DNA of 11,832 nt from an uncultured Rhizobiaceae group bacterium (GTDB lineage Bacteria; Pseudomonadota; Alphaproteobacteria; Rhizobiales; Rhizobiaceae), in the NCBI GenBank assembly GCA_937944075.1, contig CALDZZ010000067.1:1-11832 (forward strand), read 5' to 3'. The notes beneath the pieces are model-generated. The model saw nothing but the letters and a program-made list of their open reading frames with translations. It searched no databases and was not told the origin of the DNA. Shown here piece by piece: positions 6,309 to 11,832 of the stretch. Position 1 is the first letter of the stretch. The number at the start of each line of letters is the position of its first letter. The position numbers and the translations under genes were made by a program.

Positions 6309-7606
6309 TGGCTCTTTCACTGCTTGATGCCAATGATCAAAAGGGCAAGCACGCTCCTTCATGGTATGCTGCATCTGCCAAGGGTATCAGGGAATTCCCG
6401 TCCGCAAAAGGTGCGTTGAAATTTGATGTGGCCATTATAGGAGCTGGTTTTTCGGGTCTTTCATCTGCGCTTCATTTGTCAAAGCTTGGATATAAGGTCT
6501 GTGTGTTAGATGCTCACCGTGTGGGCTGGGGCGCATCTGGCCGTAATGGTGGACAGGTTGGCTCAGGCCAGAGGGTTGATCAGGATGAACTGGAAGCGCT
6601 GGTTGGTTTTGAACAGGCAAAGGCAGCCTTTGATATTGGCGTGGAAGCAGCAGATCTGGTTCGCGAGCTCATCAAAAAATACAAGATTGATTGCGCCTAT
6701 AAAAGCGGTAACATTGGTGCTCATCACCGCAAGCGATATGACAAGGACACACCTGAGTTTGTCGATATGATGCACGAAAAATATGATTATCATTCCATCT
6801 CGTGGATTCCGCCAGAAGAAATGCGCGAAAAGGTCGGCTCTCCTGACTATTTTGGCGGTACACTTGATACAAATTGTGGTCACCTGCATCCACTTGATTA
6901 TGCCACAGGTCTGGCAAGGGTTGCGGTCAATTCAGGTGCAGAAATTTTTGAAATGAGCCGTGTAATCTCAGTCGAGAAAGGCAAGGTAAAAACCGGTGTT
7001 GCCGAGATTGCAGCAGACAAAATCATTCTTGCCTGCAATGGCTATCTGGGTGGTCTGGATGGTCCGGTGGCTGACCGTGTCATGCCGATCAACAATTTCA
7101 TCGTTGCAACCGAGCCACTTGATGATGATGTATGCAAGTCCCTTATTCGCGATGGCGAATGCGTTCATGACAGTCGCTTTGTTGTGAATTATTTTCGGAT
7201 ATCGGAAGACAACCGGATGCTTTTTGGTGGTGGAGAGAATTATTCCTACAAGTTTCCCGGCAACATTGCCAATGTGGTTCGCAAGCCCATGCTTCAGGTT
7301 TTTCCGCAACTCAAGGACGCAAGAATTGACTATGCCTGGGGCGGCACACTTGCGATAACGCTTAACCGCTTGCCGCATTTTGAGTTCAGGGATGATGGTA
7401 TCATCAATATTTCCGGTTATTCAGGTTCTGGCGTTCATATGGCGACCATGGCTGGCAAGATTGCAGCTGAGGCGATCAACGGCCAAATGGCCAAATTTGA
7501 TATTATGAGCAGCTTGCCCACACCCAAATTTCCTGGTGGCGCCAGGCTCAGATGGCCCTTGTTGCCGCTTGCGCTGACCTGGTATGCGATGCTGGACAGG
7601 CTGTAA
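6308..7606 (+). CDS. puuB: FAD-dependent gamma-glutamylputrescine oxidase, PuuB/OrdL family
   Basis: Flavoprotein oxidase of the DAO (D-amino-acid-oxidase-like) family that would oxidise gamma-glutamylputrescine to gamma-glutamyl-aminobutyraldehyde with release of ammonia and H2O2. The product is 432 aa, the usual family length. The FAD-binding Rossmann motif is GAGFSG (45-50) with the acidic end of strand 2 at Asp68, followed by the family hallmark GASGRNGGQ (75-83). A C-terminal flavin-contact block reads GGTLAITLNRLPH, then SGYSGSGVHMA. The last 25 residues (FPGG...WPLLPLALTWYAMLDRL) form the short hydrophobic tail common in this family. The start codon overlaps the stop of the preceding ligase gene, so translation is coupled. 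PuuC and PuuD, which normally act next, are not found here, so the aldehyde must be handled by enzymes encoded elsewhere. Confidence 0.92.
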   Translation: MALSLLDANDQKGKHAPSWYAASAKGIREFPSAKGALKFDVAIIGAGFSGLSSALHLSKLGYKVCVLDAHRVGWGASGRNGGQVGSGQRVDQDELEALVGFEQAKAAFDIGVEAADLVRELIKKYKIDCAYKSGNIGAHHRKRYDKDTPEFVDMMHEKYDYHSISWIPPEEMREKVGSPDYFGGTLDTNCGHLHPLDYATGLARVAVNSGAEIFEMSRVISVEKGKVKTGVAEIAADKIILACNGYLGGLDGPVADRVMPINNFIVATEPLDDDVCKSLIRDGECVHDSRFVVNYFRISEDNRMLFGGGENYSYKFPGNIANVVRKPMLQVFPQLKDARIDYAWGGTLAITLNRLPHFEFRDDGIINISGYSGSGVHMATMAGKIAAEAINGQMAKFDIMSSLPTPKFPGGARLRWPLLPLALTWYAMLDRL

Positions 7607-7617
7607 ACTTCATAGTT

Positions 7618-7681
7618 GCTTCGGGTATGGCGGGGGACAATTGATATCTGTTTAAAAACTTTAGCCCTTCATTCCCGAAGC
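7618..7681. repeat. Long-spaced inverted repeat in the puuB-dapE gap
   Basis: GCTTCGGG (7618-7625) and CCCGAAGC (7674-7681) are exact reverse complements separated by 48 nt. Together they span most of the 86-nt gap between the puuB stop and the dapE start. There is no T run after the right arm and the loop is long, so a standard terminator is unlikely. It could be a pair of operator half-sites, a long leader stem in front of dapE, or chance. No clear promoter was recognised in the gap, so dapE could be read from the polyamine operon or from an unrecognised promoter of its own. Confidence 0.35.
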
Positions 7682-7692
7682 TAAATCATTTA

Positions 7693-8895
7693 ATGAGTTT
7701 ATCCATGACAGAAAACATTTCCAGATCAGCAGAAATTCTGCGTGAGCTTATTCGCTGCCCCTCTGTAACGCCTGAAGAAGGTGGTGCGCTTTCGTATCTT
7801 GAGGGAGAGCTTGCAAGGCTTGGCTTTGCGGTTGAGCGTGTTGTATTCAGTGATGACAATACGCCAGATGTTGAAAATCTCTATGCAAGACTTGGCAGCA
7901 AAGCGCCACATGTCATGTTTGCCGGTCATACGGATGTTGTCCCGATTGGTAATCCGGATGACTGGTCCAGTGATGCTTTTTCAGGTGAGATAAAAGATAA
8001 CGTGATGATTGGCCGTGGTGCGGTGGACATGAAGGGTGGCATTGCCTGTTTTCTTGGCGCTGTTGAAGCCTATCTCTCAAAATACGATTTGCACGGGTCC
8101 ATCTCCTTTTTGATAACGGGTGACGAAGAAGGGCCATCCATTAATGGTACAGACAAATTGCTCAAATGGGCAGCGCACAAGGGTGAAACCTGGGACGCCT
8201 GTATCGTTGGTGAACCTTCCAACAAAAACGAGATCGGTGATGTGATAAAAAATGGTCGCAGAGGCTCGCTTTCGGGAAAAGTGATTGTGAATGGCATTCA
8301 GGGTCACGCGGCCTATCCGCATCTTTCTGATAATCCGGTAAATGGCCTTCTTGATCTTATGAACAGTCTGCTTGAATCACCTTTCGATGAAGGGACAGAC
8401 ATGTTTCAGCCAACCAATCTGGAAGTTACTTCGATGGATGTGGGAAACCCCGCTACAAATGTCATTGCTGCTCAGGCAACAGCCAGTTTCAATATCCGAT
8501 TCAATGATACCTGGTCTGGTGAAAGTGTCAGGGAAGAAATCCTGCGCCGTCTGAACGAAGGCGCAAATCGCTCAACCCTTCGAAGGGGAAAACCAAATCC
8601 GGTACAATTTGAAGTTGAATGGATAGGGCGCATTAGCCCGGTTTTTCTGACGAGGGATGATGCCCTGGTAAACGCCTTGTCCAGTGCCATTCATTCTGTG
8701 ACAGGAAGGAAGCCTGAATTGTCCACTGGAGGTGGTACATCAGATGCCCGCTTTATCAAGGACTATTGCCCGGTCGTTGAGTTTGGCCTGGTTGGCCAAA
8801 CCATGCATCAGGTTGATGAGCGCACACCCTTGGGGGATGTTGATACCCTAAGCACGGTTTATGGTGCTTTTCTGGATAACTATTTCAGACAATAA
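7693..8895 (+). CDS. dapE: Succinyl-diaminopimelate desuccinylase
   Basis: Zinc M20-family hydrolase that removes succinate from N-succinyl-L,L-diaminopimelate in the cytoplasm, the late step leading to meso-DAP for peptidoglycan and to lysine. The product is 400 aa, slightly longer than E. coli DapE (375). Metal ligands by family pattern are His79 (AGHTDVVP), bridging Asp112 (GRGAVDMKGG), Glu146 (GDEEG), Glu174 (GEPS) and His372 (MHQVDE). Asp81 and catalytic Glu145 are present. The dimerisation lid runs roughly from 185 to 295 (QGHAAYPH at 203-210). RCPSVTPEEGG near the N-terminus and STGGGTSDARF (344-354) are typical DapE rather than ArgE or carboxypeptidase wording. ATG 7693 was kept, but the in-frame ATG at 7705 (MTENISRS) is equally possible because neither has a good ribosome-binding site. 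Its stop lies 4 nt from the stop of the convergent L,D-transpeptidase gene. Confidence 0.94.
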   Translation: MSLSMTENISRSAEILRELIRCPSVTPEEGGALSYLEGELARLGFAVERVVFSDDNTPDVENLYARLGSKAPHVMFAGHTDVVPIGNPDDWSSDAFSGEIKDNVMIGRGAVDMKGGIACFLGAVEAYLSKYDLHGSISFLITGDEEGPSINGTDKLLKWAAHKGETWDACIVGEPSNKNEIGDVIKNGRRGSLSGKVIVNGIQGHAAYPHLSDNPVNGLLDLMNSLLESPFDEGTDMFQPTNLEVTSMDVGNPATNVIAAQATASFNIRFNDTWSGESVREEILRRLNEGANRSTLRRGKPNPVQFEVEWIGRISPVFLTRDDALVNALSSAIHSVTGRKPELSTGGGTSDARFIKDYCPVVEFGLVGQTMHQVDERTPLGDVDTLSTVYGAFLDNYFRQ

Positions 8896-8899
8896 TGCC

Positions 8900-10258
8900 T
8901 TACGAACCAATTGCTGCAAGAATAACAGGATCTCTGCTGTAAACATCCTTGTAGGTCTGCAGTTTGCCGCCGTTTCCAACCCACGCAGTAAAATAGGCCA
9001 GATGAATAGGCATTGGCTTTTTCAAAATGACAGACTTGCGGTCGCCCTTGTTGACCACACCATCAATCTTGCCTGGTGCAATTGCACCATCCAGTTCAAA
9101 GATTTTGCGGGCAAAATCCAGTGGGTTGTGAATACGGATACAGCCATGTGAAAAGGCGCGATCTTTGGAGCTGAACAGCTTCTTCGTTGGCGTGTCATGC
9201 AGATAGATTGCATGATCGTTAGGGAAGAGAAACTTGACCTGGCCAAGCGCATTTCTAGGACCTTCACCCTGTACAATTCTGTATGGGAACTTCTTTGGAT
9301 TATCCGGATCAATTTTTGACCATTTGACCTTGCGGCCATCCAGTTCCTTGGCGCCCTGGTTCCAGTTTTCAAACAAGGTATAACCGCGTTTCTTTAGGTA
9401 GTTCGGGTTTTTGAGAAGCTTTGGAAGATATTCATTGACCGCGATGGATTGTGGCACATTCCACTGCGGGTTGAACTCAACGTAAGTCATGCGATCGCTG
9501 AACTGGGGTGAGGCATGTTCTGTCTTGCCGATAATGACACGGCGCTGATCCACAATCCGGTTCTTGTTGTAAATGTATACCTCATAAGCTGGTTGATTAA
9601 CCAGAATGTGCTTTTCACCCAGTTCGTTGGGTAGCCAGCGCCAGCGTTCCATGTTTGCGGCGATTAAAGCACGTTTTGATGGGTCTGAGGTTTTCGCCAT
9701 TACATTGCGCAATGCTTCATATTGAGGGTGCTGCGGGCGCAGACTTGCAAGTGTGCGTTTCAACCCCTTCTTTTTAACAAGCTTCATGGTCGCAATCGGG
9801 TCGAATGATTTTTTTGTTTTGTAGATGTCAGCTTGCAGTCTGGACTGATCAACAATGCCAACATGAACATCTCGAGCAAATTTCAGGAAATTGGCTGTAA
9901 GATACAGTTCCAGCTTGTCAATTTGCTTACCTTTAAGGTCATCCTTGCTGATGTTTTTGCGAGGTAGATATTTGACTGGGTTCAAACCGTCGTTTTCGGC
10001 AGCAGATAGCATCTTAATAAGGAGTTTTCCTTCTTTGGTCAGGCCACGCTTCAACCCAAACAAACCCTTTTTGGAAGTCCATAACCCCTTGTACTTGTTT
10101 GCCTTGTAAATGCCTTCAAGCGGTTTTGGATTGACCTTGGTTCCCTGATATTCAAAAGCACCTTTTGCAAACTGCTGTTTGAGGGTGAATGCCACAGCCG
10201 GTGAGGCTGAAAAAGCAATGAAAAGAGCCAGAGTAAGTAGGCGAATACTGCGCAACAT
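8900..10258 (-). CDS. Secreted L,D-transpeptidase, YcbB/LdtD group with YkuD catalytic domain
   Basis: Periplasmic enzyme expected to form 3-3 meso-DAP cross-links in peptidoglycan or to exchange or attach groups at DAP. The product is 452 aa. A Sec signal peptide occupies residues 1-23 (cut after AVA). An N-terminal scaffold region of the YcbB type runs from about 45 to 190 (AAENDGLNP, then a helical stretch with LTANFLKFARDVHVG). NMERWRWLP (202-210) leads into the YkuD domain at about 217-415. The catalytic motif is complete: His354 (YLHDTP), then SHGCIRI with His371 and nucleophile Cys373. The peptidoglycan-binding module that E. coli LdtD carries between scaffold and catalytic domain is not evident: only about 20 residues separate QYEALRNVMA from NMERWRW. 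GCAGGA (10265-10270) lies 6 nt upstream of ATG 10258. Whether it is a cross-linker or a specialised transferase cannot be told from sequence alone. Confidence 0.92.
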   Translation of the reverse strand: MLRSIRLLTLALFIAFSASPAVAFTLKQQFAKGAFEYQGTKVNPKPLEGIYKANKYKGLWTSKKGLFGLKRGLTKEGKLLIKMLSAAENDGLNPVKYLPRKNISKDDLKGKQIDKLELYLTANFLKFARDVHVGIVDQSRLQADIYKTKKSFDPIATMKLVKKKGLKRTLASLRPQHPQYEALRNVMAKTSDPSKRALIAANMERWRWLPNELGEKHILVNQPAYEVYIYNKNRIVDQRRVIIGKTEHASPQFSDRMTYVEFNPQWNVPQSIAVNEYLPKLLKNPNYLKKRGYTLFENWNQGAKELDGRKVKWSKIDPDNPKKFPYRIVQGEGPRNALGQVKFLFPNDHAIYLHDTPTKKLFSSKDRAFSHGCIRIHNPLDFARKIFELDGAIAPGKIDGVVNKGDRKSVILKKPMPIHLAYFTAWVGNGGKLQTYKDVYSRDPVILAAIGS

Positions 10259-10321
10259 TTTTTATCCTGCCAAAGAAATGTTATTCCTGATTATCAAAAC
10301 AAAATAACCCGGAGACCCGAG

Positions 10322-10361
10322 ATTATAAAGTTAAGATTTACTTACCATAACGTAAGGTAAG
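10322..10361 (-). promoter_or_regulatory. Candidate L,D-transpeptidase promoter with inverted repeat over the -35 region
   Basis: The minus strand has a perfect TATAAT (10327-10322), 64 nt before the transpeptidase start codon. No good -35 hexamer lies 17 nt upstream (TTATGG). Instead there is an inverted repeat, CTTACC (10341-10346) and GGTAAG (10356-10361), with a 9-nt spacer covering that position. GTAAG also occurs twice in tandem at 10352-10361. A weak -35 overlapped by a symmetric site is typical of activator-dependent or repressor-controlled promoters. The same repeat could alternatively form a weak 3' hairpin for the photolyase transcript, but no T run follows it. Confidence 0.5.
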
Positions 10362-10379
10362 AATTCCAGTGCTTATGTG

Positions 10380-11832
10380 TCACAATGTTGATAAAAATGT
10401 CTTTGCGCTTTCAAGATACTCATTGCGCTTGACTTCATCCATTTTGCTCCAGGTGCGATAAACCTGTCCAAGACGGGGATTTCCCTTTAATTTGGCCTCG
10501 TTACGGATGAGGAAATCCCAATAGAGTGCGTTGAAGGGGCAGGCTTCATCGCCTGTCTTCAACTTTACGTTATAATGACAGTTTTTACAGTAATCAGACA
10601 TTTTGTTGATGTAATTGCCGCTGGCCGCATAGGGCTTGGAGCCAAGGATGCCGCCATCCCCGAACTGGCTCATGCCCAGTGTATTGGGAAGCTCCACCCA
10701 CTCATAGGCATCAGCATATACAGCCAAATACCATTCGTGCACCTCATGCGGATCAACACCGGCAAGCATGGCAAAATTGCCCGTTACCATGAGCCGCTGG
10801 ATGTGATGGGCGTAGGCCTCTTCCCTGGTTTGGGTAATGGCTTCGCGAAGGCAGGTCATGTCGGTCTTGCCAGTCCAGTAAAAGTCGGGCAATTTTCTGT
10901 CTGCTTCCAGAAAGTTGCGCTTTACATATTCAGGCATTTTGAGCCAGTAAATACCACGCACATATTCCCGCCAGCCTATAATCTGGCGAATGAACCCCTC
11001 GGTTGCATTGAGTGGAACACGGCCTTTTTTATACTCCGCTTCTACCCGTTTGCACACTTCAAGTGGATCCAGCAGTCCACAATTGATGTAGGGAGAAAGC
11101 AGGGAATGGTATAAAAACTTTTGCCCTGTCAACATGGCATCCTGGTAGTCGCCAAAGGAGGGCAGGGCTACATCAAGGAAATGATCAAGAACTTTCGTGG
11201 CCTGTTCATGGGTAACAGCAAACCAGAAAGGTTCCAGGTCACCAAAATGGTCCCCGAACCGGCTGTTTACCAGATTGATAACCTCCCGCGTAATTTCATC
11301 TGGTTCAAACCGGCATTGGTCCGGCATGAACAGATCGTCCTTGGCTGGTTTCCTGTTCTCGCTGTCATAATTCCACTTGCCGCCTTCAGGCTCGCCTCCA
11401 TCCATGAGCAGTTCGGTTTTGCGACGCATGTCACGATAGAAATATTCCATCCGCAACTGCTTGCGCCCTTCGGCCCAATCCTCAAATTCCTGTTGCGTGG
11501 CTATAAAACGGTTGTCCGGTAAAATCTCGACTGGAATGTCGAATTCATCACTCCATGTCTTGATGTCTTCCATAACCCGCCATTCTGCAGGTTCTGTCAC
11601 AAGAACGTTTTTGATATCGTGTCGAGAAATTGCACGCTTGATTTCGCCTTTAAACGATCCTGAGTTATCATCATCATCCAGTTTAACATAATCAACATGC
11701 CACCCGTCAGTTTCCAGTTCCTGTGCAAAATGGCGCATGGCGGAAAACAGAAGGGCAATCTTCTTCTTGTGATGCTTTACGTAGGTTGCCTCTTCCTGAA
11801 CTTCGCACAATAAAATGCGGTCAGAAGATTTT
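10380..11832 (-). CDS. phrB: Fe-S cluster (6-4) photolyase / cryptochrome, PhrB/CryB family (5' end missing)
   Basis: Light-driven DNA repair flavoprotein of the FeS-BCP group, which reverses (6-4) photoproducts. The frame is open through the right edge (last visible codons read KSSDRILL before CEVQEEATY), so the N-terminus is truncated. The TTG at 11810 is an internal leucine, not a start. Counting from that codon, four cysteines sit at 320, 408, 411 and 424. The spacing of 88, 3 and 13 is exactly that of the [4Fe-4S] ligands 350/438/441/454 recalled for Agrobacterium PhrB, implying an offset of 30 residues. With this offset the recalled PhrB electron-transfer residues (Trp342, Trp390, Tyr391) and His366 also match Trp312, Trp360, Tyr361 and His336. 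VQEEATYVKHHKKKIALLFSAMRHF marks the N-terminal antenna domain, and EGFIRQIIGWREYVRG and RLMVTGNFAMLAG mark the FAD domain. The gene lies 121 nt upstream of the transpeptidase on the same strand. Confidence 0.94.
   Translation of the reverse strand, partial: KSSDRILLCEVQEEATYVKHHKKKIALLFSAMRHFAQELETDGWHVDYVKLDDDDNSGSFKGEIKRAISRHDIKNVLVTEPAEWRVMEDIKTWSDEFDIPVEILPDNRFIATQQEFEDWAEGRKQLRMEYFYRDMRRKTELLMDGGEPEGGKWNYDSENRKPAKDDLFMPDQCRFEPDEITREVINLVNSRFGDHFGDLEPFWFAVTHEQATKVLDHFLDVALPSFGDYQDAMLTGQKFLYHSLLSPYINCGLLDPLEVCKRVEAEYKKGRVPLNATEGFIRQIIGWREYVRGIYWLKMPEYVKRNFLEADRKLPDFYWTGKTDMTCLREAITQTREEAYAHHIQRLMVTGNFAMLAGVDPHEVHEWYLAVYADAYEWVELPNTLGMSQFGDGGILGSKPYAASGNYINKMSDYCKNCHYNVKLKTGDEACPFNALYWDFLIRNEAKLKGNPRLGQVYRTWSKMDEVKRNEYLESAKTFLSTL

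Noticed and set aside
6968..7378. Minus-strand open frame of 136 aa opposite puuB
   Set aside because: It is antisense to conserved FAD-oxidase sequence and no domain is recognisable.
8880..8920. Shared bidirectional terminator between dapE and the L,D-transpeptidase gene
   Set aside because: No inverted repeat was found around the 4-nt gap, so any terminator must lie inside the coding regions or termination is factor-dependent.
10304..10317. Possible terminator CTCGG-GTCT-CCGGG on the minus strand before a T-rich stretch
   Set aside because: The stem is only 5 bp with a G-U pair and lies immediately downstream of the TATAAT box. It is too weak to call.
10575..11114. Plus-strand open frame of 179 aa opposite the photolyase gene
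   Set aside because: It is the complement of a strongly conserved coding region, has no family resemblance or ribosome-binding site, and reads as a shadow.
11808..11810. TTG as the photolyase start codon
   Set aside because: The frame remains open upstream to the window edge with family-like sequence (DRILLCEVQEEATY), and the cysteine offset to PhrB implies about 30 missing residues.

Overview
The window looks like ordinary chromosome from an alphaproteobacterium, probably a marine or host-associated member of the Hyphomicrobiales/Rhizobiales. This assignment is an inference. It rests on the PhrB-type Fe-S photolyase, the rhizobial-style polyamine cluster with tandem glutamine-synthetase-family genes, a compact YcbB-type L,D-transpeptidase, and a base composition that looks slightly below 50% G+C by eye. 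I see no mobile element, tRNA, rRNA or CRISPR array, and no gene-free stretch longer than about 160 bases.

Left and centre (1-7606): a polyamine uptake and catabolism locus in two divergent arms. The minus-strand arm carries potF (periplasmic polyamine-binding protein) and then potG (ABC ATPase, cut by the window's left edge); the permease genes would be expected beyond position 1. A hairpin lies between potF and potG. The plus-strand arm is a tight series: spuC-like polyamine:pyruvate aminotransferase, a divergent glutamine-synthetase-family ligase, a more canonical gamma-glutamylpolyamine synthetase (PuuA-like), and gamma-glutamylputrescine oxidase (puuB). Gaps are 6 and 23 nt, followed by a one-base TGATG overlap. 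The 156-bp divergent control region holds a perfect 16-bp palindrome and a third copy of its half-site. Together the genes would import putrescine or spermidine and degrade it by transamination (SpuC) and by gamma-glutamylation plus oxidation (PuuA/PuuB). The usual PuuC dehydrogenase, PuuD hydrolase and a dedicated regulator are not in the window.

Right part (7693-11832): dapE (succinyl-diaminopimelate desuccinylase, lysine/meso-DAP synthesis) runs on the plus strand and converges, with only 4 nt between stop codons, on a secreted YcbB/YkuD-family L,D-transpeptidase on the minus strand. Upstream of the transpeptidase is a 121-bp gap with a perfect TATAAT box and an inverted repeat over the expected -35 region. 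It is followed by a minus-strand PhrB/CryB-family Fe-S (6-4) photolyase whose 5' end runs off the right edge.

Every gene belongs to a known family, and I found no evidence for a wholly new system. The points most worth following up are a PotD/SpuE-like tryptophan in the PotF ligand pocket, the altered metal-site motif of the first ligase, the palindromic operator candidate, and the apparent absence of a peptidoglycan-binding module in the transpeptidase.
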